Origin: Neodiprion pinetum
Taxonomy: Eukaryota > Arthropoda > Insecta > Hymenoptera > Diprionidae
Direction: 5' to 3'
NCBI RefSeq assembly: GCF_021155775.2
Contig: NC_060237.1
Span: 12,797,832 to 12,861,831, forward strand
Length of the DNA: 64,000 bases
The notes under the pieces were generated by a model that saw nothing but the letters and a program-made list of their open reading frames with translations, did not search any database and was not told the origin of the DNA. Below, one piece after another: positions 33,301 through 43,445 of this stretch (position 1 is the first letter of the stretch; each line of letters opens with the position of its first letter). The position numbers and the translations under genes were made by a program.

Positions 33301-33488
33301 AATATGTTGTATCGATTATTCTTTATCACCACATATATATATTTGTGCTGTATGGTGCGATTCATTTTGTCACTTATTTGCTTATAAATCAAATTACTCG
33401 AAACAGCGGGTGTTCCATGTGCATCGACGACATTTCTGAAATCAGGTGTTGATATCACATCCAGAAGACGTGGAACGTGTTGAAACAT
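30318..33488 (-). CDS. DDE transposase fused to USP-type cysteine protease, 1056 aa, intact
   Basis: One uninterrupted frame. Residues 1-80 resemble an N-terminal domain seen in insect transposon proteins (DAHGTPAVSSNLIYKQI). Residues about 100-200 contain a Cys-rich zinc-binding segment (CAECGCTFDGC). A MULE/KDZ-like DDE core follows: ISIDATGS (Asp330), VVCDFDKAL (Asp406) and SSAVEAEFNYLKHRLL (Glu639). Residues about 800-1056 form a ubiquitin-specific-protease-like domain: Cys box NTCGFDSI (Cys817), a zinc ribbon CNLC ... CDMC (895-917) and His box GHYTAYVKKGTKWVEFDD (His1018, Asp1033). The frame has no stop over 3.2 kb in a decayed neighbourhood. It would bind and move the element flanked by the inverted arrays; the protease might remove ubiquitin or a related tag, which is inference. 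Assignment to MULE rather than KDZ is uncertain. Confidence 0.85.
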   Translation of the reverse strand: MFQHVPRLLDVISTPDFRNVVDAHGTPAVSSNLIYKQISDKMNRTIQHKYIYVVIKNNRYNILDKILQFYGIEADISLQKSVADTSADNSLGSKEKHEFVIEFLYKTWVKMSIENVIYADKSCGKRKYGTLQRRIWTDKLFYALYDETKLTCPISFKRCKTSETGMYLTVSGSCAECGCTFDGCVVNKPITQSSVTMECSVTNFDPAVKHVKKRQLKGHRRAVVSKTLTEGNQLPCVWRRNKADLLMEFGDSEPPHLPKNATLRKVKQEYKDKILGLSQGVDPIGNICKMKYETHMGVIHTVACDPFCVHYWTLEQIATYVLFPHRISIDATGSLVKKLKLPNSELSPHIYLYQIVCETSTSKMPVFQMLSAVQHTNAIQHWLLEIMRIESTHKSNFPNPREVVCDFDKALMGAIARAFGHCRNLRDYLNKCLEVVSGKDTEKPACFLRLDISRYVAFIARWKIFGSLHPRVKTFYIMFMCLLTKVTDFISFRQLVKSAIVLCTSQGCGNTQTGAVSLAEESRVLICQDIKGTPDVGNMYNLDDSTKVVTSQEELESIQDESDGGVHDGSTIHFWSYQFFEECMDDGRKSSVRIDINPYYCPEMAQKIKYMLPYFPIYSGVMIPKFGFGEINATSSAVEAEFNYLKHRLLANENRPMRVDKFLTMHKKSFSGRAKLAVASNNRNQQSTIPILLKELDSDYNVDHTSEKCTVTLNPDNVEAVESVIDSIGNSVSMSQNKKQQLDSCDVSTATSELNVQQNWRNKNDSKKVKRTYLDPRPDWDCAEFNSNRINIGLLKNGNICPVILENKMRVVVQNTCGFDSIMQILAAACRNDSLRKIVDTVQTNTYAFLRLFLEKGASNEVCKLRANVLKQVECFKQPSRVPELLKIDALSNICNLCEYVFHEDWSAIAELTCDMCTKNKRVGKTIPLINLNTIASSFQKLGEALQISGFSERRCCNQSFSSVVTYGPQIFIECDNGSTNAVSLEQFPNSIELDRTKYMLAGLVMYVGERTARSVGHYTAYVKKGTKWVEFDDLKPKPLCPPKDAQKKARTYVFM

Positions 33489-34177
33489 GACGTGAAAATA
33501 TCAACGCAATGGCAATGTACAATCAAAGATTAGAAAAAAAAAATAAATGGAAAAGAAGATCGACGATCGAATGCGATTGAAATAAGTAAATTTTGCTTGA
33601 AAGTAAGAATAACACGCAGGCGCAATATCCAGATCAGTGCAGTCTTTCGATGAAATGCGCCCTTGGACTGCCGAGTGCGAGGTGTCTACCGGGGTGCGGA
33701 GTGATCGAACGATATGATGTGTGCTCCGACAGGCTTGTGCATTAATATACGATTTGATAGATTCCGATACCATATAGAATGCGTGGCAGATTCACCGGTA
33801 CCATGTCGACAGTGGTGAACCACTTGGTTCTAATCTATCTATCGTCGCACTTTGCTTGCGGGCGAAGCAATTACGACTGCACTGGGCTGCGCCTCGCCTT
33901 GGTGGTTGTAGGAAATTTGTATGGAGTGGGAGCCCGGAACACCAAGAGGTGCCGCAGAGCAATGCGGCGCCCTCCACTCGGCCGCTCCCCGGGACGCACG
34001 CATATAGCCGCCGCTATATGCATACAAGAACTGGACAGGCGCTCGTACTTGCCCCTCTCGTGGCCAGTGTTGGGCAGCATCCAATTACTTTTTATAATTA
34101 ATTACATTTACTATGATTTGTAATAAAAAACAAAATCAATTACAAATTAAAAAAGTAATTTATTTGATTTCACGAGT
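33489..34177. other. 5-prime region of the transposase-protease gene
   Basis: About 690 bp between the gene start and the right repeat array. A GC-rich patch at 33840-34080 contains a small palindrome near 34005-34025 (CATATAGCCGCCGCTATATG). It probably holds the promoter. Overlapping open frames here in both strands lack motifs. Confidence 0.4.
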
Positions 34178-35215
34178 CTATGGATCGACCCACTACATCG
34201 TGCTTCTAGAACAATATTCAGTACGACTAGAACAACCTGGAACAATCGAAAAAAGTTGGATTCTCAAAAAGTGGGGGGCTAGTCAAAAATTCTTTTTGCC
34301 TTTTGGTAGGCCCGCTATTGAACTCACGACTGGACCGTTTTGGAACAATGTTCAGTACAACGAGAACAACCTGGAACAATCGAAATAGTTGGATTCTCAA
34401 AAATTTGGGGGCTAGTCAAAAATTCTTTTTGCCTTTTGGTAGGCCCGATATTGAACTTACGACTGGACTGTTTTGGAACAATGTTCAGTACAACGAGAAC
34501 AACCTGGAACAATCGAAAAAATTTGGATTCTCGAAAAGTGGGGGGCTAGTCAAAAATTCTTTTTCCCTTTTGGTAGGCCCGCTATTGAACTTACGACCGG
34601 ACCGTTTTGGAACAATGTTCAGTACAACGAGAACAACCTGGAACAATTGAAAAAAGTTTGATTCTTAAAAAGTGGGGGCTAGTAAAAAATTCTTTTTCCC
34701 TTTTGGTGGGCCCGCTATTGAACTTACAACTGGACCATTTTGGAACAATGTTCAGTACAACGAGAACAACCTGGAACAATCGAAAAAAGTTAGATTCTCG
34801 AAAAGTGGGGGCTAGTCAAAAATTCTTTTTCCCTTTTGGTAGGCCCGCTATTGAACTTACGACTCGACCGTTATGGAACAATGTTCAGTACAACGAGAAC
34901 AACCTGGAACAATCGAAAAAAGTTGGATTCTCAAAAAGTGGGGGGCTAGTCAAAAATTCTTTTTCCCTTTTGGTGGGCCCGCTATTGAACTTACGACTTC
35001 ACTGTTTTAGAACATCGTTTAGAACAACTAGAACAAACCAGAACAACAAAAAAAAGTTTGATTTTTCAAAAGTGGGGGGCTCGGTCAAAAAACGGTTTTT
35101 AGCATTTTTCAAATGTGTTACACGAGTTATCAATATTAAGTTTTGGAACAATGTAGAACAAACTTAGAACAATCTGGAACAATTTTCGAAAATTCCGATT
35201 TCTCAAAATGGGGGG
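34178..35215 (-). repeat. Tandem array of 133-bp units, right arm (inverted)
   Basis: Reverse-complement copies of the left-arm unit run from about 34200 to 35000 at 133-bp spacing, followed by two clearly more diverged units to about 35215 (TTAGAACATCGTTTAGAACA and GAACAATGTAGAACAAAC-like). The inner boundary mirrors that of the left arm. Open frames are repeat translations. Confidence 0.95.
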
Positions 35216-35249
35216 CTAACTTCACGTCGCGCGTCGGTGTAATATGTGG

Positions 35250-36047
35250 GGTATTTGTTCATGTTCTCGATTTGTGTTCAAAGCCGGTGCCAGGAGAGGA
35301 AGAAGGTTACGGCCAGAGGCGACTCTGTAGTTCTTGCTCGGAAATTTCAGGGAAAGCCGTAATTGATGTAGTAAATTCCCGTAAGCAGGAGAACTGGCGT
35401 GGACTGTCTGTACAACCCCTGAAGAAGAAGTCGCGATACCCGCAAAAGAATTTTACGGAAAATGAATTTCTTTTACATGACAAAATAAAAAGGTTCCGAT
35501 TATAAAAAATGGCAGTTCGTTGACACTACAAACAACCAATTTGAAAGGAAAAAAGATAACCCTGACAAATACCTGTGCATTTGATAGTATATATAAAATT
35601 TGTTTGACTAGCATATTTGACAGCATCCGGTTAAAAGACGAATGTTTTAAATTAACTGAAACAAGCTTTTTTTTCAAATGATAAAAGATACAGAAAGTAA
35701 AGGGATTACTAAAAACACGTATTATCTAAGAACTGAAGCGCTAGTCAACTTATTTCCATCAGAACCTGGGTATCACAATACCGTAAAAGTGAAATGCGCG
35801 GTGACCGTAAGTCACTTATGTTCACAACTTTTTAAAAACACACCTTGTGTTACCGAGGTGTCATTATGCGATGAAGGATGTCAGCCCAGAATTAAAAGAT
35901 TTGCAACCATACCAGTTCATCCAAGTTATCTACTTCAAGATAATTTCAACAAAGTCATCGAGGACAACTTTTTTTTGGTCGGCCCCAGTTACTGCTGCCA
36001 GAAGGACTGTTATGGAATTGAGACCACTGCTCCACCTACAAGTGGTA
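35250..36047 (+). pseudogene. USP-like protease fragment (Cys box), upstream part
   Basis: Separate frames read ENWRGLSVQPLKKKSRYPQK (about 35390-35450), then KKITLTNTCAFDSIYKICL (about 35545-35600), then a long frame from 35678 (GITKNTYYLRTEALVNLF ... CCQKDCYGIETTAP) ending at AGTG followed by GTAAGA, a splice donor at about 36048. The ENWR-to-NTCAFDS order matches residues 758-820 of the intact fusion protein (NWRNK ... NTCGFDS), so this is a diverged relative of its protease domain. A poly-T run near 35665 marks a frameshift. The matching His box lies at 42121-42375. It is on the opposite strand to the intact gene and adjoins its array. Confidence 0.5.
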
Positions 36048-36732
36048 AGAAAATTATTTAGAATACTGATCACCGTTCTATTTTGGAAATATCTATTATT
36101 TCATCCAATCAATTCATGTTTGGTATCAAGTATAATTTTACGTTCAAAAACGTGGTGATTCATGCAAAGTCTTTCACGTGATGAGCTTGAAAATGTTTCG
36201 TAATATTGAAAAATGTGTAATGGGAAACGGGTGTCTTAGACTTTTCTATTATACTACTCTTTTAATAGGTCTCATACTGTTGAGGGCAGCGGTACTGTAA
36301 TAATTGCCTTGAAAAACTTCACCACGTCCAGGATATCTAAATTCATGTATGGTCGAATAATCCAACAAGAAATTTTCAAAAATAACTAATGAAAATTGTT
36401 TTACAGTTTAAAGAAATGACACGGAACGCCTTGAAAAAAGATTATTAAGTAAAATTTCTGTACAATAATTGTCTAGGTATATGGCAAAAGATGACAAAAT
36501 TCATGAATTGTATGTGAAGCATTAATTATGAATAAAGATATCGCATGTCTAATGTCAAAGGGTCGTAAGCGCCATTATACATCTTTTTGAGGTTACTAAT
36601 GGCAAAAGGTTATATGTTTTCTTTTTGGATTTGGGGTTGGAACATGAAAATGTACCTAGAAACGTTGACATTAAATTACAGGTCAACTAATAGCAAAAGG
36701 TCACATGTACTGGCAGATACGACTTTCTATTA
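36048..36732. other. Probable intron or flank, no gene
   Basis: AT-rich interval after a good splice donor; nothing else supported. Confidence 0.4.
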
Positions 36733-36976
36733 CAGTGCTCCCCCCCTAAGATATCCCTCTGTAAGATATTACTTCCCCTCATTTTACTATCATTTCCCCG
36801 CAATTCGGCTTCCCCACTATACTCAGTGTCGTTTACTTGCGCATGCGCGTAAGCCGCTACTATAAGTCAGCTGTCTACATATACACCCCACCTTTTAAGA
36901 GTAGAGGGGATACCTCTCTAAGATATTTTTCCTGGAACCAGAGCCCCGAGTCTGAAATCTTAGGGGGGGAGCACTG
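36733..36976. mobile_element. pogo-like MITE, 244 bp
   Basis: Starts CAGTGCTCCCCCCCTAAGAT and ends with the reverse complement (ATCTTAGGGGGGGAGCACTG), with TA immediately outside on both sides (36731-36732 and 36977-36978). TA target duplication and a CAGT start are the pogo/Tigger signature. No transposase inside. Confidence 0.8.
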
Positions 36977-37078
36977 TACTAACTTAATAAAAAAAAAAAT
37001 TCGATTCCTAATTGCGTATGGTCTTATCGACTCCGACTCGAAACTTGAAATTTTCCTCCAATCTCGGCGTTTCGGGTG

Positions 37079-37146
37079 AAATTGGAGTAATGTATATAAA
37101 AACAGAAACATACGACCTTTAGTCGGGTGAAATTGAAGTAATGTAT
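37079..37146. repeat. 51-bp tandem repeat, left part (split by LTR-type insertion)
   Basis: The unit GGGTGAAATTGRAGTAATGY ATATAAAAACAGAAACATACG ACCTTTAGTC is present here and resumes at 39852, so the array was interrupted by the 2.7-kb insertion. Confidence 0.85.
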
Positions 37147-39851
37147 TGTGACGTGGTATTTCGTACCCCGTCACTTTGTTTCATTATCGCATTCCCCTGG
37201 GTGCAGATATCGCTAAAAATAACGAAAGAACGTCTGAGGCCAATACTCTAAAAATAAACGACTAATTATCTTTAAGTTGAATCCTCTTTACTAAGCTGAT
37301 TGTATGCTATTTTCTAATTCTGTAACGCTCTACGAGAACCATCTGCGAGACCTTCGCGTCAAGATACCAGGACACTGCCTGACAGGGGTCACGTACCAGC
37401 TCAACATCGACCACCACCGACTACAGACGAACGAATACCGCTGAAACCACTCCCGATGGATGCCTATCTAGTTGTCGAACAGGGTCGTGCGTGATGCACA
37501 AACAGTACCTCCGACTATTTAAGACTTATCGGCCAGGAGCCGAACCACGAATGAATGCTTCTACCGCTCGGATGCATCGTTAGGCGGCGTACAGGGCTGT
37601 GCGTCAGAAACACAACAAAGCCTCCCGTCGACGATACTTATCAGCCTGGAGCTGAACCGACTCTAACAACTACTAAGTCGTCGTCTATCAAATAGAGGAC
37701 GGTTTTCTCTTCACGAACCGTCCTATCGAAGGACTGCGGCGTGGAATAGGCTAATGATATGCTGACCACGTGGATCTGGTGGGTATAGTGTGGGGATCCG
37801 GGTTGAGGGCCATCACCACCAGATCGTTCCGGCATGAGGGCTTCAATGAGCGAGGGCCGGGATGCAGCGCCGACGAAATAGCTACAACGGGGAGTACCAG
37901 TAAAGCAAGGAGTGAGTTACAGTCGGTCGCAAGTCCAAAGGACCGGTGACGTAATATTGCCGCATACCTCAATATCGCAACACATGAGCAGTACGACCCC
38001 CCCCCCCCCCCCCCCTCTCACCAACGATACCGCACAGCTGAAGGAAAACATCTCTGACCACCTTCCGACGTCCCGATACCTCGATACCTGTCGTCGAGGG
38101 AGAAGAAAAACAAGCGGCAAGGGATTATCGCCGCCTACCCGTAGACCAGACCTACGCGACCTGCTGGTCCAATTAGAATACCGCAAATTTGAGGAAGAAT
38201 CACGTGATAGCAGCTCGACGAAAATCAGGATCATCGCTCACCTCGTCACTCTACGTTCAGTTCTTGTATCATACCGACGTGCTATCGTAGTCTTCAGTGC
38301 CTTATCGCTACCTATCGCTTTAATTCTCGCTATCATACCGCATTCGCTAGTACCTGCTATATCTTCTTTTACGTAAGTGAGGTTCCTTTTCTATTTTGTG
38401 AAGCCACGAGATTACTTGCAATATATCGTACCTTTACCTTTATCTATTTCTCTCTTTATCTTGCAGTTGGTCTGCTTGAGCCAATTGGGCTCGTATCTTT
38501 TCTCTTTATCTTGCAGTTGGTCTGCTTGAGCCACCTGGGCTCGTACCTTATTCTCTCTTATCTCTTATCTTGTCCCTTTCTCTGTCTTATTGCAAGTAAC
38601 TTCGCGACTGGTTGACTATTACTTACGCATTGTAGTGACTATTGCTTTATTTTATTATCTTTCTCTCCTGGAATATTCGAATGTCTAATATCGCTGTCTA
38701 GCAGCGCGTTCCGTTGGAGGATCAATTTTTATCTTAGCTACTGAGCATTGTTATTTCGTTATATTTTCTCTGATTAGTTTATATCTGTCTCTTCACTTAT
38801 TACCGTTGATTATCGTACCTCAGTGAGTGTACCGCGGGAGCGATCTTACATCGCTGCGCGGTCCCGCTCGTCATTCATTTGACATTGGAGTATTGTGCCG
38901 TATCGCATAACATCTTTTTCATTATTTTCTTCGCTAATATCGCTGATCGTAGTTGTCCGTAGTCTATTTGGTTTGCCGTACGTTGCATATTAATTATCTT
39001 GAATATTGTTTTCCTTATCTTGAATTACCTTTTATCGTACCGAATATTATCTCTCTTTCTCTCGCACTTACCGCAAACTAGAGACTACGTATTATATGTT
39101 AGTACCTATATTTTATGGTAATTTTCTACTTGACCTGTTGCTTGAATTTACCTTGTAACTCATAATTCCCTGTATGCCTATTTCTGATCATTCTGGTAAT
39201 GTGATAACTATTACAATTGTTGTATTTCGCATGTGTTTATAATCGCTTCTCATATTTCATGGCCTATTTGCTTACTGCTTGATTCAAGTACCGTATATCT
39301 TTTTCTGTTCTGCCTATCTATCATAAAACCGTGTTAATCATTACCTTTAGTATCGCGAGTTTGCGCATATTTCCCGCTTATTCGGAAAACGTTCCGTTAT
39401 TTGTTAACTCTCTCGCTTAACCTTTCTCTGGCTGTAAATATTGTTAATTATGACATTTATCGTAATTGTATCTCAATCTCTTCAGCTATTTGCTTGTCAT
39501 TAAACCTATCGCTTCTTACTTAATATATTTGATATTATTCCTGCTTCACCTGTTTCTTATTTTATCTATTGGATTCGACTCCACCCCTCTACCATTATCT
39601 TGTCTATCTGAGCGAACTGTGCAAAACCGTCGTAGAAGCTGACCTTACCTTTATCTATTACCTTCACCTTTACCTTTATCTCTTTGTCTAATTATCTATT
39701 TTTGACGCATGTGCGTCTGGCGCCCAACACTCGTATCTTTCTCTCTTATTACCTCTCTCTCTATCTAATTATTCAGGTTAGTGACTGCGCCGTAGGGTAA
39801 CCAATTATCTCGTTTCTATCGTTTACCTTCAACTCATAAAAATTTGTTACA
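37147..39851 (+). mobile_element. LTR-type insertion, 2705 bp, TG...CA ends, GTAT duplication
   Basis: Begins TGTGACGTGGTATTTCG and ends AATTTGTTACA; GTAT is duplicated outside both ends (37143-37146 and 39852-39855). It splits a 51-bp tandem array cleanly, so the boundaries are secure. No gag or pol frame is present. TGGCGCCCAAC at 39718-39728 looks like a tRNA primer-binding site, so it may be a degenerate non-autonomous element; otherwise it is a long solo LTR. A 59-bp duplication (TTGCAGTTGGTCTGCTTGAG) occurs near 38463 and 38512. A C tract lies at 37999-38015. Confidence 0.7.
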
Positions 39852-39935
39852 GTATATAAAAACAGAAACATACGACCTTTAGTCGGGTGAAATTGGAGTA
39901 ATGCATATAAAAACAGAAACATACGACCTTTAGTC
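39852..39935. repeat. 51-bp tandem repeat, right part
   Basis: Resumes with ATATAAAAACAGAAACATACG and GGGTGAAATTGGAGTAATGC, continuing the array seen at 37079-37146. Confidence 0.85.
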
Positions 39936-40234
39936 ACGTCGCTCGGTTCGCTAATGACAGAATAGATCTATATATACGTTTTCGACCTTCTTGAACCGAA
40001 TGCAAAACAATAAATTTTTCATAGGACCTTTTGCCACCAAAATGGCATTTTTGACGCTTACAATTTTCTGTCATCAGACACGCGATATTATACCAGGAAT
40101 TTTTCGGAAAACCGTACACCTGTTGCGCAAGCGTCAAATTATATCATTGTTGGGCAGTGAGCGTCTACCTGACAGCATGAACTAGCTACAATGGTATTAA
40201 AGATGTCATTAGTTTTCATGGCAAATTGTATATT

Positions 40235-41342
40235 AGACTGTGCCAAATGAAAAGACTATTTTTTTTTGTTTGGTCACATACGTAAATGACGTTGTCTCTT
40301 ACAAAAAAACAATTCTGGTGAAGTTTTAGTTCGATATGTCCATTTTTTAGGTAGCGCTCGCGTAAATAAGAATTTTCCAAAGAAAAAATTTTTGTCCCAA
40401 CTTTATGTTGTATAAGTGATTAAATATGATCGATCGCAAACAGACCAAGGTGTCATTTTGTAGGGAATTAGATTCTCTACAAAAACCATGTTTGATCGAA
40501 TCAAACAAATAAGCCACTTTTTTTCTGAAGTTAATTAAATTTTTTTTTTCAAAATTCACATTCATATTTATTGTTGACCACTTGGAATACAATTATTTTA
40601 TGTATAAACCTCGTTGATTTAAATTTTTTAAAAAGCTGTATGATCTAAAGGAATAGTTTTCGTACTTTAAGCAAGTAAATTAACTTTAAGTTACTTATAT
40701 TAACGATTTTCGTAACAATACTTTTCTTTCGTTTTGATGTTTTTCGCATATAACCTTTCCATTAATTTTTATCTGTGATAAAATACTGCTCATAACAATT
40801 ATTTTAAGATTCTGATACTGTTTATGAAAAAATTTGATTTTCTTGATGAAAATATACACCGTTTATAATAATAAAATGCGTCAAAAAATTCAATTGAAGG
40901 AAAAGGCGATGTTCTGGCTTTGCAGAAAATTCTCTTTCGATTTTGTTACTAGTTTTTGAAAGGTTATAATTCTTCAGGAGAGGTCTCACTTACGATGAAG
41001 AACGGAAACAGTTTTTACTACAAGTTGTTGCTGACCATCGTAAGAAATATCCAGATTGTAGTGAAAAAAAATTTATGTTTGTAATATGTTCTCCTGAGAA
41101 TGAGAATTTAATTCCGTACAAAATGTCACCTTGGTCTTTTTTTGATCGATTATATTTAATGAGTTATAGAACATAAAGTTGGGACAAAAAATTTTTTTTT
41201 CGGAAATTTTTTATTCATGCGAGCCCTAACTGAAAAATGGACATATCGAGCTGAAGCCTTACCAGAATTATTTTTTTGCGAGAGATAATCTAATTTTCGT
41301 ATGGGACCGAAAAAAATGGTCGTTTCATTTGGCACAGTCTAA
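40235..41342. mobile_element. Foldback element, about 1.1 kb, with about 250-bp arms
   Basis: Left arm begins AGACTGTGCCAAATGAAA and the right arm ends TTTCATTTGGCACAGTCT. Inner matching blocks include ATATGTCCATTTTT, CCCAACTTTATGTT and ACCAAGGTGNCATTTTGT on opposite strands. TA dinucleotides flank the palindrome. The centre (about 40490-41090) is AT-rich with no transposase. Confidence 0.75.
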
Positions 41343-42070
41343 TGTATATGTTCATAATTTTTTATCGAAGTTCGTAATTTTTTGCGAGGCCATTCAGATT
41401 GTATTTAAGTTCGAACAAAAGTTGTCATTATTCAAGAAAATTCTTTATACTGCAAAAATGAAATTGTTTGTAAAAAAATTATTAACAATTATTTTGAGTT
41501 GAAATTTTTACTCCGTCCCATCGTGTTCTGCGTGACAATTTAGGTCGATTCTATTTATAAAACAAAATAAGTAATTCTGAAGAAAACTTGAGAAATGTCG
41601 GTATTTTCGGTCCTTGACCATAAATCAGAATTATAATTTTGGATCTGTTTGGCAAACCGATCTCAAGATATCCTCTAATACTTCTGAGACTTGCACCCCT
41701 GCAAACTTTTCGAAGGGTAAGAAATATTTGATGGAATGTTTTTTGTCATACCTATGTACTTATTGGCTCGCTCGAATTCGACACGCTTTCTATCACTGGC
41801 ATACCATTACTTCGAGCGTCGGATCGTGGTTGGTGGAATGGTTGTATTCCGGAAGTAATATTTGTCGTTTCGCATTACACATTTTGTCAATGATTTCGAG
41901 GAATTTACCGATAAACAGATGTAATATATAATATAGTATCTCCTTAATTTTTTTGCGTTAATGTAATATAAATAGATGAAAATGTAATAAATATATGAAA
42001 ATACATACCTAATGACTAGTAAATATGTTACTCAATAATGATAATTAAACAATCTTATTCGGAGGTAGCT
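41343..42070. other. AT-rich interval, no supported gene
   Basis: An open frame at 41614-41931 encodes a Cys/Trp-containing product without a recognised motif. It lies between the two halves of the broken USP-like gene and could be a remnant of it, but this is not shown. Confidence 0.35.
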
Positions 42071-42073
42071 TTG

Positions 42074-42375
42074 TTACTTGCGACATATTCGACCTCGGAA
42101 ATGAGAATGTAACAACCGAGTTGGATAAAATTCCAAGGAAGATAAAATTACCGTGTATGCCACATCCGTACCAGTTACGAGGTGTCGTCCACTGGACACC
42201 TCCAGGAGGTAAAACTCGAAAATCGGATCCTGACCTTCGTGCAATAGGTCACTATTCAACGATTTGTTGTCGACCAGATCAGTCATGGGTACAGTACGAT
42301 GACACCCATCAAAGTGGAAAGAGGGTATCGTGTAATTTTCCTGCGAAGTTGCAAATAATCGTTTATACGACTTGA
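42074..42375 (+). pseudogene. USP-like protease fragment (His box), downstream part
   Basis: The frame reads TCDIFDLGNENVTTELDKIP, then YQLRGVVHW and IGHYSTICCRPDQSWVQYDD. GHY followed by W-x(3)-DD is the catalytic His/Asp box of ubiquitin-specific proteases and matches GHYTAYV...WVEFDD of the intact fusion protein at 30318-33488. It lies on the same strand as the Cys-box fragment at 35250-36047; three insertions between them account for at least 4 kb of the 6-kb gap. Together they are best read as one decayed gene, although independent fragments are possible. Confidence 0.5.
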
Positions 42376-43061
42376 AAACACGCTTTCCAAGATTGTACTA
42401 ATAGTTTTAAGACCTTTATTCGTGACGTACCTGTATTTTTGTTGCATGATTATTATCATTAATACTATTATTATTGTTGTTTTTGTTGTTATCATTATCA
42501 TTAATTTATTATACTGGATTGACCACTTCATGTCACACCCTTAATTATTTCTGACCTTTTGTTCGCAGATGAAGATTATAACTCTGCAAATGTCTATAAT
42601 CTATAAACAACTAAAATGTCACATCTTGCAAATTCTTCGTTAAAAAAAAGCCTTGCAATATGCAATATACTGTCATCGTCAAATCCATTGTATTCAAGTA
42701 TTCGTGAAAAACTTGTTATCCAGAGCACATAACTTCATAGTTTGATTGTCGAAATTTTCTTTGAAGTAAATACCAGAGAAACGAGATTCGTTACTCCGTA
42801 CTTCTACAAACTGAAAAAATGCCTGATATTGTTATTACAGTTAAGTATCAGTTGATCAGAACAAATAATATTTTGACATAGATACAAAAGACAATTAAAC
42901 ACTTTATTTTATTAACTGATATTGTCTTGCAGCGTTTCCGTACCCGTAATTGCCGTTCTGTTTCGTTAAATTCCCAGTGTACAAATCGAAGTTATATTAT
43001 TGTTTCAACTTAAATTTATTCAATATCATTATTCTTTTTTTTAATTCTAACAGGAAAATGT

Positions 43062-43445
43062 AGAGTAATTACGGGGGTGCCCTGATCGATTTCAACGTTC
43101 ACGTGTATATCTCCAAATATCGAAGTCCACGTATCTCAAATGCGAGAAAGGGCTTAACAACGCCATTCTATACACAATTCTGAACAAAAAGATTCCAATA
43201 CATTTTCATTTGATGCAGAAATAAAGAAATGGCACGAAAACCACAAAATTGCGACAGTAAATTCGTAGTTTTCATACCATTTCTTTATTTCTGCATCAAA
43301 TGAAAATGTATAGGAGTATTTTTGTTCAAAATTGCGTATAGAATGGAGCTGTTGAGCCTTTTTTCGTGTTTTAGATACGTGAACTTTGGTATTTGGAGAT
43401 ATATACGTCAACGTCGAAATCGAACAGGGCACCCGCTTAGGATCA
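43062..43445. mobile_element. Near-perfect hairpin MITE, about 385 bp
   Basis: Arms of about 185 bp (for example TGATGCAGAAATAAAGAAATGG at the left and its complement at the right) meet around a loop of about 20 bp at 43246-43262. Ends read GGGTGCCCTG and CAGGGCACCC. TTA lies just outside both ends, compatible with a PIF/Harbinger-type 3-bp duplication. No coding capacity. Confidence 0.75.

Larger units (their letters stand above)
28887..35215. mobile_element. DNA transposon with inverted 133-bp arrays and a transposase-protease gene
   Basis: Two arrays of the same 133-bp unit face each other around a 4.4-kb centre. The inverted similarity stops at the same point on both sides (AGCACRATGTAGTGGGTCG at about 29740-29783 and 34178-34205). 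Position-specific variants match between arms: the ATATCGGG variant occurs only in the second unit from the inner boundary on each side (about 29500 and 34447). So these are true inverted terminal repeats and not independent satellites. The centre carries one intact gene on the minus strand. Outer ends are only approximate; the right arm has two further, more diverged units. Confidence 0.7.

Noticed and set aside
33779..34123. Several overlapping 60-110 codon frames upstream of the fusion gene
   Set aside because: They overlap on both strands in a GC-rich patch without recognisable motifs; more likely a promoter region.
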